Source of the DNA: Bacteroides intestinalis
GTDB taxonomy: Bacteria; Bacteroidota; Bacteroidia; Bacteroidales; Bacteroidaceae
DNA length: 64,000 nucleotides
Direction of reading: 5' to 3'
NCBI RefSeq assembly: GCF_003464595.1
Contig: NZ_QRZF01000007.1
Coordinates: 62,001 to 126,000 of the forward strand
Position 1 is the stretch's first letter; each line of letters starts with the position of its first letter. Positions 27,709 through 36,850 of this stretch are shown piece by piece. A program made the translations under genes and the position numbers. Below the pieces are notes generated by a model that was not told the origin of the DNA, did not search any database, and saw nothing but the letters and a program-made list of their open reading frames with translations.

Positions 27709-30180
27709 CTACATCGGATCTACATCGTAATAGACGATCAAAGATTTAAAACGATCCTCCGACACCATCTCTTTCTGAACCTGCACCAGCAGTTCACGGG
27801 CGCGAGTCATCGGAGCATTATACTCTATCTTGACAATAATCTTCCGGATAAATAAGGTTTGTATCCGGGCAACAGGCGGCTTATCCGGTCCCAGCACACG
27901 GTTACCAAAGACTGCACGCAACTTGCCTGACATGGTCTGTGCCATCAAGTCAAGCAGTTGCTCGTTGCGGTTTTTCAGATAAACATATACCAAGCGGTAA
28001 TATGGTGGATAGTGAAATATCTGTCGCTCAGCAAGTTGTCCGGCTACCATTTGTTCAAAGTCATTGTGAATGACCTGCTCTATAATAGGGTGATCGATAC
28101 TCTTCGTCTGCAAAATAACACGTCCCCGCTTATTCTTTCGTCCGGCACGTCCGGAAACCTGCGCCATCAGTTGGAAAGCACGTTCGTACGAACGGAAATC
28201 CGGATAATTCAACATGGTATCTGCATTCAGGATACCTACCACGCTGACATGGTCAAAGTCCAATCCTTTAGAAACCATTTGCGTGCCTATCAATATATCA
28301 GTTTTCCCTTGTTCGAAATCTGCAATGATACGTTCGTAAGCTGAACGGGTACGGGTAGTATCCAGATCCATGCGTGCAACAGTAGCTTCCGGAAACAAAG
28401 CTTTGATATCATCTTCTATCTTCTCTGTTCCAAACCCTCGATTTCGCAAGTCGGTCCCTTCACAAGCAGGGCATGCACGGGGCAGCTGATATGTATAACC
28501 GCAATAATGGCAAGTCAACTGATTCAATCCTTTATGAAACGTCAGGCTCACATCGCAGTTCTTGCACTTCGGCACCCATCCACATGTATTACATTCAATC
28601 ATCGGGGCAAAGCCACGCCGGTTCTGGAACAAGATAACCTGTTCTTTTTGAGCCAGAGTTTCATGAATATATTGAAGTAGCAATGGAGAAAACGGTCCGT
28701 TCATACGTTTTTTGCGATGCAATTCGTATATGTCCACCGGGATAATCTCCGGCAACTGTATTTCTTTATACCGCTCTTTCAGCTCCACCAGTCCATACTT
28801 TCCGGAAGAGGCATTATGCCACGTCTCAATAGAAGGGGTTGCCGTACCCAGCAAAGTCTTGGCGCCATACATAGATGCCAGTATAATCGCTGCATTCCGG
28901 GCATGATAGCGGGGAGCAGGGTCTTGTTGTTTATAGGTATTCTCATGTTCCTCATCCACAATCACCAACCCCAGATTGCGGAAAGGCAAGAAAACAGAGG
29001 AACGGACTCCCAGAATAATATCATATCCTTTTTCCGTCAGTTGCTTTTGCCAGATCTCTACGCGTTCTGCATCGGGAAACTTAGAATGATAAATTCCCAA
29101 ACGATCTCCAAACACCCGCTGCAGACGCTCTGTTATCTGAGTGGTAAGAGCTATTTCCGGCAAAAGATACAATACCTGTTTTCCTTGCCGGATGGCTTCT
29201 TCAATCAAGTGTATATAGATTTCTGTTTTTCCACTGGCAGTCACACCATGCAGCAAGCATACATTTTTGGATTGAAAGCATTGCACAATCTCATCGTGTG
29301 CCGCCTGTTGATGTTCATTCAACGGATTGATGGGAAGAGTATCGCGCACAACAGCGTGCAGTCGTCCTATTTCCTGTTGATAGACTTCAAAGATATGCTT
29401 ATCTACCAAACCATTAAACACTGCCGGCGAAGCAGATGCCCGCAACAAAAGCTCTTTCTTCGTGACTTCTTTAGGGAAACTCTTCAGACCGTCTCCTCCC
29501 AGAATGCCGGAGAGTTCAATGTATTTCATCAGTAAATCCAGTTGCTTTGGAGCACGTGCCAGTTCATCAAAGAGTTCCTGCAGACGTTTTTCATTCCGCA
29601 TCTCGTCTGTCAGCCTTACGCGCGTTTCAGTCTTGGGTTTATAAGTCCGGCGCAGTTCTTCTTTCACAAAGATAGCCTCCTTATCCAACAAAGATTTGAT
29701 AACAGGAAGTATATTCTTGAATCCACTGTCTTTTTCCAACTTGGTGACACACTGTTCGGGTTCTGCAGAAAGTAAATCCAATATTTTCTGTTCCCGTTCC
29801 GGCAGACGGACCTCTGATTCGAAATCCGGATTGTATTCTACCATCGTCTCACTTTCCAGTTTCAAGCCGGAAGGCAAAGCAGCTTTATAAACATCCCCTT
29901 GTGTACAGAGATAGTAATCAGCCAGCCACTCCCAGAACTTGAATTGTTCCGGCAATAGAATCGGGCGGGCATCCAGTAATGTAGAGACTTCTTTTACCTC
30001 ATAATCCGTCGGTTCACAATAATGCACATTACGCACTATTGCTGTATAGTATTTCTTTCGTCCGAACGGAACTACTACCCGGCAGCCCATCTGTACCTCA
30101 TCCGCCCATTCTTCAGGCAGCGAATAGGTGAAGCAACGGGGCAAAGGCAAAGGCAATATGACATCTACAAATTTCTTCAT
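27709..30180 (-). CDS. priA: Primosomal protein N' (replication restart helicase PriA)
   Basis: A 3'-5' DNA helicase that reloads the replisome at stalled forks, 823 aa from the ATG at 30180 (MKKFVDVILPLPLPRCF). Motif I is GVTASGKTEIY and motif II is DEEH. The zinc-binding insertion has four CxxC pairs (CNTC, CKNC, CHYC, CPAC). Motif VI is QVSGRAGRKNKRG. The N-terminal DNA-binding domain is complete. A promoter-like TATCTTTG lies only 8 nt before the start codon, implying a very short leader. Confidence 0.96.
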   Translation of the reverse strand: MKKFVDVILPLPLPRCFTYSLPEEWADEVQMGCRVVVPFGRKKYYTAIVRNVHYCEPTDYEVKEVSTLLDARPILLPEQFKFWEWLADYYLCTQGDVYKAALPSGLKLESETMVEYNPDFESEVRLPEREQKILDLLSAEPEQCVTKLEKDSGFKNILPVIKSLLDKEAIFVKEELRRTYKPKTETRVRLTDEMRNEKRLQELFDELARAPKQLDLLMKYIELSGILGGDGLKSFPKEVTKKELLLRASASPAVFNGLVDKHIFEVYQQEIGRLHAVVRDTLPINPLNEHQQAAHDEIVQCFQSKNVCLLHGVTASGKTEIYIHLIEEAIRQGKQVLYLLPEIALTTQITERLQRVFGDRLGIYHSKFPDAERVEIWQKQLTEKGYDIILGVRSSVFLPFRNLGLVIVDEEHENTYKQQDPAPRYHARNAAIILASMYGAKTLLGTATPSIETWHNASSGKYGLVELKERYKEIQLPEIIPVDIYELHRKKRMNGPFSPLLLQYIHETLAQKEQVILFQNRRGFAPMIECNTCGWVPKCKNCDVSLTFHKGLNQLTCHYCGYTYQLPRACPACEGTDLRNRGFGTEKIEDDIKALFPEATVARMDLDTTRTRSAYERIIADFEQGKTDILIGTQMVSKGLDFDHVSVVGILNADTMLNYPDFRSYERAFQLMAQVSGRAGRKNKRGRVILQTKSIDHPIIEQVIHNDFEQMVAGQLAERQIFHYPPYYRLVYVYLKNRNEQLLDLMAQTMSGKLRAVFGNRVLGPDKPPVARIQTLFIRKIIVKIEYNAPMTRARELLVQVQKEMVSEDRFKSLIVYYDVDPM

Positions 30181-30188
30181 CGCGGCGA

Positions 30189-30219
30189 CAAAGATACGAC
30201 AAAAAAATAGCGTTGCCAA
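30189..30219 (-). promoter_or_regulatory. Probable priA promoter overlapping the upstream terminator
   Basis: Minus-strand TTG (30217-30219), 20 nt, TATCTTTG (30189-30196). The start codon of priA is 8 nt past the -7 element, so the message would have almost no leader. The element overlaps the stem of the terminator at 30201-30239. Confidence 0.55.
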
Positions 30220-30239
30220 TCAAAATCAGCAACGCTATT
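30201..30239 (-). terminator. Intrinsic terminator of the outer-membrane barrel gene
   Basis: An 11-bp stem (30229-30239 with 30206-30216, 12-nt loop) is followed on the minus strand by five or more T residues (30201-30205). It lies 22 nt after the stop of the gene at 30262-30822. Confidence 0.8.
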
Positions 30240-30261
30240 TATATGATAAATATTTCTCTTC

Positions 30262-30822
30262 TTAGAAAAGATAAGCGACAGATACTTGCCAAGTCTTATT
30301 CTTTGCACCGACAGCCTTACTCGCTTCTTTCCAGGTAAAACTATCGCCCATCGGGAACTGATAGTTCACACCCACCTGTAAATGCTTAATCAGCTTCACA
30401 CCGGCTCCCAAGTTAAGTCCTACCTGAGTTTTCTTCCGGTCAACGTTATCTTTCTTGTCGAAATCAAAAAAGAAATCAGGACCGGCAGCAAAATAAATAC
30501 CCAGTAAGCTACCCAATCCAATCGTATATTTCAGATTAACGGGAACTTCCACTCCGGTTTGTTTTACGTCACCTTTACCTCTCTGCGAGAATAACAAAGC
30601 ACCATCAACACCCAGACCTACAATAGGAATTGTGATTTCAGCCATCGGACCAATAAAGAAACCAGTCGAGTTATCCTTATTTCCTTTGAATCCTCCATCC
30701 CAGTCTATCTTTGTCAAATTCACACCACCTTTTACACCCCATTTAAGGAGCTGTGCCTGGGCAGGCATAGCCATAAACATACAGCATACAGCTATAATGA
30801 AAGCACTAAAAATCTTCTTCAT
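30262..30822 (-). CDS. Outer-membrane beta-barrel protein (PorT-like/OMP_b-brl family)
   Basis: A 186-aa secreted protein with signal peptide MKKIFSAFIIAVCCMFMAMPAQA. Barrel strands include LKWGVKGGVNLTKI, YTIGLGSLLGIYFAAGPDFFF, LNLGAGVKLIKHLQVGVNY and the terminal aromatic strand WQVSVAYLF. The small eight-strand barrel family is very common in Bacteroidales. It stands alone between its own promoter and terminator, just downstream of the gld operon. No evidence links it to the secretion machine except position, and it is shorter than typical PorT. Confidence 0.85.
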   Translation of the reverse strand: MKKIFSAFIIAVCCMFMAMPAQAQLLKWGVKGGVNLTKIDWDGGFKGNKDNSTGFFIGPMAEITIPIVGLGVDGALLFSQRGKGDVKQTGVEVPVNLKYTIGLGSLLGIYFAAGPDFFFDFDKKDNVDRKKTQVGLNLGAGVKLIKHLQVGVNYQFPMGDSFTWKEASKAVGAKNKTWQVSVAYLF

Positions 30823-30848
30823 AATTCTTTTTATTTAAATTATCGGGA

Positions 30849-30882
30849 CAAATATATGGATTAATTCTTAAAAAGAACAAAA
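30849..30882 (-). promoter_or_regulatory. Promoter of the outer-membrane barrel gene
   Basis: Minus-strand TTTTG (30878-30882), 21 nt, TATATTTG (30849-30856). The start codon lies 27 nt downstream. It sits between the gldN stop (30898) and the barrel gene, supporting a separate transcript. Confidence 0.65.
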
Positions 30883-30897
30883 TAGATTCATTTTTGT

Positions 30898-31917
30898 TCA
30901 ACGCCGTTGTCGTCGCACTGACGCCTTTGGAGCTGCTGCCTCACGCTTAGATACCGACTGAGACTTACCAGAAGAAGATTTAGCCTTAGAAGAGGAAGAA
31001 GATTTACTTCTAACCGTAACAGTATTGTCACGTCCTTTCTTTTTGGAATTCACCTTTACAATTTTTGTCCCCGAAGCTGCAGAAACCGAATCTGTCTCCT
31101 CTACGAGATCTTTACCGTACAATGAATTCTCAAAATCTGCCAGTTCCTTTTCAATCCTTTTCTGCTCTTTCACCATAGCACTATCCGTGGGACAGTATTG
31201 CGATAAGGTACGGTTTTGCAAATTCGTAGTTTTATAAATATCACCTTTATATAAACGCGCTGCAAAGAAGTCATCCCAAGTACTGTTTGCCGCATTGTTA
31301 TAATTGCTAACAGATATCTTAGACTGCATTAAATGAGGAACCAAATCTTGATAGTTTACCCAGAACATAGGGAATTTGGTCTTTTCCGAACTGAACTCCT
31401 CCGACCGATGCAATACCGGACAAATGGCCGTTATCACCGAACCATAGGTAGAAGTACGCTGATCAAAATACCAGACTTCTTTTATGAAATAGCTTAATAC
31501 ATCTGCCGAAGGTATGTCACTGTTACTGATAGACACAACGCTATCACGACGATTTGCCACCTTCTTCAATTCATAATAGATCTGGAAACGATCCAACACA
31601 TCACGAAAAGTCACCTCAGCATCTTTCTGAAAACGTTCCGTGCCATCCAGTTGATACTCGTAAGCCGGTATTTTCTTCTGTGCCAGCAAACGGAACATCG
31701 TTGTGAACAGATTCATTTTATTCCCCTGCGGTTCCACCGGATAGTACAACGCACCATTGGTATCCTTTGTCAAATCCAGCGTACGGTAAATTTCACGCAT
31801 CCACACCACATCGTCTGGTAATCCGGGCGAACCGGGATATTGCCTTTGTGCCCACCCTACTGAGAGGTTCGATACACACAGAGTGACAGCTATTATGAGT
31901 TTCAAGGAAAGTTTCAT
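30898..31917 (-). CDS. gldN: Type IX secretion protein GldN/PorN
   Basis: Periplasmic component of the T9SS, which with GldK forms the ring under the outer membrane. I chose the ATG at 31917 (MKLSLKLIIAVTLCVSNLSVGWA signal peptide); AAAAGGT lies about 10 nt upstream, and longer frames overlap gldM. The product is 339 aa. Family blocks include the DDVVWMREIYRTLDLTKDTN start, KEVWYFDQRTSTYGSVITAI, and FPMFWVNYQDL. The last about 50 residues form an unusual Ser/Lys/Arg-rich tail ending SVRRQRR. It is the last gene of the porP-gldKLMN operon. Confidence 0.9.
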   Translation of the reverse strand: MKLSLKLIIAVTLCVSNLSVGWAQRQYPGSPGLPDDVVWMREIYRTLDLTKDTNGALYYPVEPQGNKMNLFTTMFRLLAQKKIPAYEYQLDGTERFQKDAEVTFRDVLDRFQIYYELKKVANRRDSVVSISNSDIPSADVLSYFIKEVWYFDQRTSTYGSVITAICPVLHRSEEFSSEKTKFPMFWVNYQDLVPHLMQSKISVSNYNNAANSTWDDFFAARLYKGDIYKTTNLQNRTLSQYCPTDSAMVKEQKRIEKELADFENSLYGKDLVEETDSVSAASGTKIVKVNSKKKGRDNTVTVRSKSSSSSKAKSSSGKSQSVSKREAAAPKASVRRQRR

Positions 31918-31949
31918 AGTCTTATACCTTTTATAGTCGATTTCTAATT

Positions 31950-33515
31950 TCAATTCACAATTACTTCCAACGTAGTAGGCAGTAGACGTTCTACCCCATC
32001 CGGCCCCACCGCACGTACCCGGGAAATATAGAAACGTTTACCCCGTGACAAGCGACGGAACATATCTTTTTGACGTGTAGAGAACGAAGCTCCTGAAGAC
32101 ACTTCCAGCACGGCATTCCCCATATTATCAAAGAAAACAGTCTCAAAGCCCAATACCCGGAAATTAATATTCAGCAGCCCATCGTCAATGGCAGCAACAA
32201 TACCGGGAGTATTCATCAGGATAGCCTTGGATAGTCCACGGCCACCACGATAACGCTTCGGCGTTCCATCTTCCGTATACTCAATAAAGGGTGACGGATC
32301 AGGCAATTGGCGTACACGGTAAGTGTAATCTCCCATTGATTGCGTACGTCCACCCACAGATGCCGTCACGCGAATCACCACATCCTTGCCTATAGCTGTA
32401 GGACGAGCAATATATCCGCTACCGGTGCGGGTCAATGTACCATTCCCACTTACAATACTTGCCTGCACCTGCCCTGCCGGTACCCCGGGAACGGAGATGC
32501 TGATAGGATTATCATATCCGGCATAAAGCACATTCATCATAGTAGCAGATACCGTAGCAGTAGGCTCCACTACCGTATATTTTTGGGAAAACTCTCTGCG
32601 AAGCACTTCTCCATTGCCCTGTGCCAATTCCAGATAACCATCTAAAGAAAATTCCCCTGTACGATTACAAACAGTTTCGAACCAACCTTCGGCATTATCC
32701 GGCTGTTTCTTTTCGGCTATATAGATGGACGGGCGTTGTGTAGAATCTACAGCGGCCAGAATAACCCGCGCACTATACGTCCCTCCACGCACCACATTCT
32801 GAGAGGTAGGAATCACATAAGCCTGAAGTTGGTTTACGCGCACATCCTGTACATCGGTATTCTGTGTCAACAAGTGCAATACTTCACCTTCGGCATAACG
32901 TACATCACTTTGCAATTTGGTTAATAGAGTGACAGCAGCAACTACCGGAGTATTTTCAAATATATACTCCTGCCAGTTTTTTCCTGCTGTCGATGCTTTA
33001 CGTGGAACTTCAGTACTCAGGTTATCACGGATAATCTTCTGCTGCACCGGATCAGTAACAAAAGCCAGTATTTCATTCCTATATTGATTAATTCGATTAA
33101 ACAGTTCTTTTCCTTGCCCTCTACCGGGAGCAAGCATTACGAAAGAAGCTGCTTCCAAATCTTCTCTATTGGATATATTGGCAATATCACCGTTTTTCCC
33201 ATCCGCTTCCTTCACGATACGCAATTTCAATTCATTGACGTAAGCATAGAGCGAATCAGACATATTCTTCACATGTAGCGCTTTCTCAAACCAAGGTCCC
33301 ACTTTCTCCGGATTACGTTTATTGGCACCGGCAAGCCCATCATATAATGATTGGTTTTGCACAGTCGAGTTCGCCGTTGTACGGGAAAGGCTTTCATCTA
33401 CCAATGAAAAACCATTCAGCACATCCGACGAAACATTGAGTGCCAACATCGCCATCAAGACGATATACATCAGGTTTATCATCTTCTGACGCGGAGAATC
33501 CGGATTAGTATGCAT
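31950..33515 (-). CDS. gldM: Type IX secretion/gliding motor protein GldM/PorM
   Basis: A 521-aa inner-membrane protein with one N-terminal TM helix (about residues 13-33, in MINLMYIVLMAMLALNVSSD) and a long periplasmic shaft of several domains. With GldL it forms the proton-driven motor that powers the T9SS. The conserved N-terminus SPRQKMINLMYIVLMAML is diagnostic. Periplasmic domains carry the family features VVRGGTYSARVILAAVDS and SISVPGVPAGQVQASI. It is the fourth gene of the operon; the stop overlaps the longest frame of gldN. Confidence 0.95.
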   Translation of the reverse strand: MHTNPDSPRQKMINLMYIVLMAMLALNVSSDVLNGFSLVDESLSRTTANSTVQNQSLYDGLAGANKRNPEKVGPWFEKALHVKNMSDSLYAYVNELKLRIVKEADGKNGDIANISNREDLEAASFVMLAPGRGQGKELFNRINQYRNEILAFVTDPVQQKIIRDNLSTEVPRKASTAGKNWQEYIFENTPVVAAVTLLTKLQSDVRYAEGEVLHLLTQNTDVQDVRVNQLQAYVIPTSQNVVRGGTYSARVILAAVDSTQRPSIYIAEKKQPDNAEGWFETVCNRTGEFSLDGYLELAQGNGEVLRREFSQKYTVVEPTATVSATMMNVLYAGYDNPISISVPGVPAGQVQASIVSGNGTLTRTGSGYIARPTAIGKDVVIRVTASVGGRTQSMGDYTYRVRQLPDPSPFIEYTEDGTPKRYRGGRGLSKAILMNTPGIVAAIDDGLLNINFRVLGFETVFFDNMGNAVLEVSSGASFSTRQKDMFRRLSRGKRFYISRVRAVGPDGVERLLPTTLEVIVN

Positions 33516-33521
33516 TTTTAT

Positions 33522-33554
33522 AAATTACAAATTACGTATTACAAATTACAATTT
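33522..33554. repeat. Short ATTACAA-type repeat in the gldL-gldM gap
   Basis: The 73-nt gap between gldL and gldM contains AAATTAC repeated four times in direct order with small changes around a TACGTA centre. Such simple AT-rich repeats are frequent between Bacteroides genes. No promoter or terminator pattern is seen in it. Confidence 0.5.
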
Positions 33555-33588
33555 GGTAGCGTGACGAAGGGGACAACTTATCACCTTA

Positions 33589-34299
33589 TCACTTAACTTG
33601 TACAGCCTGCAACATACGTGCATAGACTGCATTTAGTTCTTCAATCTGACGAGCCATCTTACGGGTCTGCTCATGTACCTGATCAATAGTATTAATCTGA
33701 GTGCTGGCACTGCGAAGCTGTATTTCATAAATGGCATTGATACCTGCAAGATTACGGTTCAGTGCACTCATTTGCTCGGCATCATGCGACAACGACTCTG
33801 CTTGTGCGGTGAAGTGCGAAAGCATTTCGGTCATTTCTTTCAATTGAGCAATATAAGCCTGTGTGGTTTCTTCCATTTCAGGAGTAAAAGCCGGAGCAGG
33901 AGTTCCGGATGGATTATTTGCAGTTCCTACAGTCACCGCTGCAGGCTGATTTGATACGGAAGCAGATCTCCTTTCCTGTGATACAGCCTGATTAACATCT
34001 GCACCGCCCGTCCCTCCGTCACCAACAACTATCACTCCGCCTGCAGCTGTACCAGTCTGCCTGCTTGGCAAGTCGAATGCAGAAATAAAGAACACCAGCA
34101 CTTCTGTTCCCATACCGATCCAGAGCATCAGATTGGCACCTGGTAAATGCGTCAGTTTAAACAAGGTACCTGCAATAACGATAGCAGCTCCCCAGCTATA
34201 GGCATAGTTCATTATGACCTTGCCACGATAACTCGCCATAAAGTCCTGCAACTTTTGCCCGAAGTCCCTTTTCTTGTTTACAGTATCTTTTTCCATCAT
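33589..34299 (-). CDS. gldL: Type IX secretion/gliding motor protein GldL/PorL
   Basis: A 236-aa inner-membrane protein. Two TM helices are seen at about residues 28-48 and 56-74, and a glutamate (E66, in GMGTEVLVFF) lies inside the second, where the family needs a charged residue for proton coupling. The cytoplasmic part is low-complexity Gly/Ala-rich (about 84-145), then coiled-coil to the end (MTEMLSHFTAQAESLSHDAE). It pairs with GldM as the motor; order and spacing fit porPKLMN. It follows gldK by 20 nt. Confidence 0.95.
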   Translation of the reverse strand: MMEKDTVNKKRDFGQKLQDFMASYRGKVIMNYAYSWGAAIVIAGTLFKLTHLPGANLMLWIGMGTEVLVFFISAFDLPSRQTGTAAGGVIVVGDGGTGGADVNQAVSQERRSASVSNQPAAVTVGTANNPSGTPAPAFTPEMEETTQAYIAQLKEMTEMLSHFTAQAESLSHDAEQMSALNRNLAGINAIYEIQLRSASTQINTIDQVHEQTRKMARQIEELNAVYARMLQAVQVK

Positions 34300-34319
34300 T
34301 TTACCATTTTAGCATCTTA

Positions 34320-35777
34320 TCATTTCCCCTTCTTATTATATCCCACCTGCGTACGCACACAACGGAAACCGATATACGAACGTTGCTCATTCTGATATTC
34401 GGACGTCCGGGCATCCGAACGGATGAATGCATTCACATCCTTCCACGAACCTCCACGAACCACTTTTTTCTTCAACGCATACGGATCTTCCGGTGCGGCA
34501 TTATACTGGATATCCGGATTGATATCATTTGCCTGCAGAACTCCCGACTCAGTATATGCCGTTGATGTCCATTCTGCAACATTACCCGCCATATCGTAGA
34601 GCCCGTTCGAGTTAGGAGAATAAGCCCCCACCCGGGTTGAAATCAGATTACCGTCCTTGGTATAGTTACCCTTGCCGGGTTTATAGTTCGCATTGTAGCA
34701 CCCACGGTCATCTTTGGTCTCTTCGCTGTCTCTCCAGGGGTATTTATTGTCTTCCCTTCCGCGTGCGGCAAATTCCCACTCCGCTTCAGTCGGCAAACGA
34801 TAACGTTGAATATACTTCGCCTGTCCACGCAGTCCTGCAAGTAAATAGTTGGTACGCCATGCACAGAATGCATTGGCCTGTTCCCAACTGACACCTACTA
34901 CCGGATGTTCGTTATAACTGGGATGATTGAAATACAAACGCATGTATTGTTCATTATTGGCATTGGGAAAATCATTCACCCAGCAGGTCGTATCGGGATA
35001 AATGTTCACGATATAGCTGTTCAGGAAGTCCCATTCACTGGATAACGGACGGGTTATAGTACGATTTACAATTCGTCCTTCATCATCAATATATGCTGTA
35101 TCTTTTGTTATCATGATTACTTCTTCCGGATTCACCTGGACATCTGTGTTCTTGACACGCTCGGCAGGGTTCAAACGATTACGGCGCTTAGCTGCCTCGG
35201 TATAGTCATAAATTTCATAATAATAGTTCAGTTGTGCTCCATCCAGCATCAGCGTACCATCAATAGGATGATGCTTATATACACTTTCAATGGCCATCTG
35301 CTCATCCTCTGTCGCCCGCTTCCACGGAATAGGCTTCGACCAATTCAAATAAGGTTTGATTGGGTTTCCTTCCCGGTCTTCCTCTATCTTATACAATTCG
35401 TTGCCACCATATGCAGGATCTGCCAGGCGCTCGCGGATAATGGAGTCGCGTACCCAGTTGACAAACTGCTTATATTCAGCAATCGTCACTTCCGTATCGT
35501 CCATCCAGAAAGATTCTACCGAAATTTCCCGTGAAGGAACGATTGTTCCCCACAAACTATCTTGCTTATCGGGACCCATTTTTACCGAACCGCGTTTCAC
35601 CAACACCATGCCATAAGGTGCAGGCTCGTTCCATGCTACAGCACTGGCTCCTATTACCTCGCCACCTCTCATGGAACTGTTACCTACTGTTCCCATGCAC
35701 GAAACCAGCGAACCGAACAGCAATAAAGCCGCCCCGTACCACGCATGAATTGTTTTCATTCCTTTATTCTTTCCCAT
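34320..35777 (-). CDS. gldK: Type IX secretion lipoprotein GldK/PorK
   Basis: A 485-aa outer-membrane lipoprotein, with signal peptide and lipobox LVSC (Cys about residue 27). The mature part is a sulfatase-modifying-factor (FGE) fold: MVLVKRGSVKMGPDKQDSLW, SVESFWMDDTEVTIAEYKQF, YRLPTEAEWEFAARG, GLYDMAGNVAEWTS and VVRGGSWKDVNAFIRSD. In this family the fold is structural, forming the GldK/GldN ring, not catalytic. An ATG six codons inside (35759) is an alternative start. It lies 15 nt after the PorP/SprF gene. Confidence 0.95.
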   Translation of the reverse strand: MGKNKGMKTIHAWYGAALLLFGSLVSCMGTVGNSSMRGGEVIGASAVAWNEPAPYGMVLVKRGSVKMGPDKQDSLWGTIVPSREISVESFWMDDTEVTIAEYKQFVNWVRDSIIRERLADPAYGGNELYKIEEDREGNPIKPYLNWSKPIPWKRATEDEQMAIESVYKHHPIDGTLMLDGAQLNYYYEIYDYTEAAKRRNRLNPAERVKNTDVQVNPEEVIMITKDTAYIDDEGRIVNRTITRPLSSEWDFLNSYIVNIYPDTTCWVNDFPNANNEQYMRLYFNHPSYNEHPVVGVSWEQANAFCAWRTNYLLAGLRGQAKYIQRYRLPTEAEWEFAARGREDNKYPWRDSEETKDDRGCYNANYKPGKGNYTKDGNLISTRVGAYSPNSNGLYDMAGNVAEWTSTAYTESGVLQANDINPDIQYNAAPEDPYALKKKVVRGGSWKDVNAFIRSDARTSEYQNEQRSYIGFRCVRTQVGYNKKGK

Positions 35778-35792
35778 TGTTCGTATATTCTC

Positions 35793-36749
35793 TTACAAAA
35801 TCCGTACGCTTTTATGCAAGTTCCGGTTTTTCTTAAACACATTCAAATCCAATGCATACCTCACCACCAGATCGTGGCTACCGCTCGCTGCACCTATCTT
35901 GGAAGTGAAACATTCATAAGCATATCCCAATGTTACACCTTGCACGGTCAATCCTATATTGAATGTCACCGAAGTATCGGGCGAGTAAGTCAATCCCCCG
36001 CTGAGTACTTTGGAACGATAGCTATAAAACAACTGCCCTGTTACATCCAACCGTGTAGAAGTAAAATCACTTTGCAATTGTATCGAAGGCTGTATGGAAA
36101 TTAACGGATTACGTGTCTGAATATTGTATCCGCCTGTCAAATAAAAGATAGGATGTATTTTAATCTGGCTTTTTTCTCCTAAAGAGATACGGGGAGCTGT
36201 CAGATGGTGGGCAGAAAAGGCAGCGTAGAATTTAGGGTGCGAATAGTATGCCCCCACTCCAAGATCAACAGACGTACCACTCTCCGATGTAGTGGGGAAA
36301 GCATCATCATCCGTTTCATCTCCAAGATTAATATCAGAAGGGTCGAAAGCTACAGTCAGCATACCCACCTGGAGTCCAATACCCAATTTGCCCTTTCTGA
36401 TTTTCATCTGGTAAGCGTATTGTCCCCAAAAACGCTGGTTACGGAACAGTCCGATAGCCTCATTGAAGAATCCAACTCCAACGCCATGCTGTTTATTGAA
36501 TAAGGAAAAAGGCATGTCAGCACCGAAATACATCACGCGGGGAGCATGTGTGAAGCCCATCAACTGCATACCATACGAACCATAAATGTTCATCTTATTA
36601 TCCGTCTGCCCCGCCCAACCGGGATGATAATATCCCTTTACCGCCCAATACTGGCTAAAGCGCGCATCAAACTGTGCCCGCCCTTCTGCTACACAGAAAA
36701 GAAGGCAAATAAGAATTAAGCATTTCAGGATACAATAACGTTTCATCAA
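35793..36749 (-). CDS. PorP/SprF family type IX secretion outer-membrane protein
   Basis: A 318-aa outer-membrane barrel protein with signal peptide (MKRYCILKCLILICLLFCVAEG). The family signature is clear: QFDARFSQYWAVKGYYHPGW, GVGVGFFNEAIGLFRNQRF, VDLGVGAYYSHPKFYAAFSA, and the terminal YALDLNVFKKNR. PorP/SprF proteins link the T9SS to the outer membrane and anchor cell-surface cargo. It is the first gene of the porP-gldKLMN order, the same as in Porphyromonas gingivalis. No textbook promoter was found in the 101-nt divergent gap upstream. Confidence 0.9.
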   Translation of the reverse strand: MMKRYCILKCLILICLLFCVAEGRAQFDARFSQYWAVKGYYHPGWAGQTDNKMNIYGSYGMQLMGFTHAPRVMYFGADMPFSLFNKQHGVGVGFFNEAIGLFRNQRFWGQYAYQMKIRKGKLGIGLQVGMLTVAFDPSDINLGDETDDDAFPTTSESGTSVDLGVGAYYSHPKFYAAFSAHHLTAPRISLGEKSQIKIHPIFYLTGGYNIQTRNPLISIQPSIQLQSDFTSTRLDVTGQLFYSYRSKVLSGGLTYSPDTSVTFNIGLTVQGVTLGYAYECFTSKIGAASGSHDLVVRYALDLNVFKKNRNLHKSVRIL

Positions 36750-36850
36750 TATAAGAACTGATAAAACGAAAAAAAATTGTGCAGAATAGAAAAGGAAGGA
36801 ATAAAATGAACTAATTCAACCTATGAATTGTATATTAGTATAATAAAGTT

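Noticed and set aside
34320..35777. A formylglycine-generating (sulfatase-maturing) enzyme
   Set aside because: The fold matches, but lipoprotein signal, operon position before gldL/M/N, and family motifs identify it as GldK, a structural protein.
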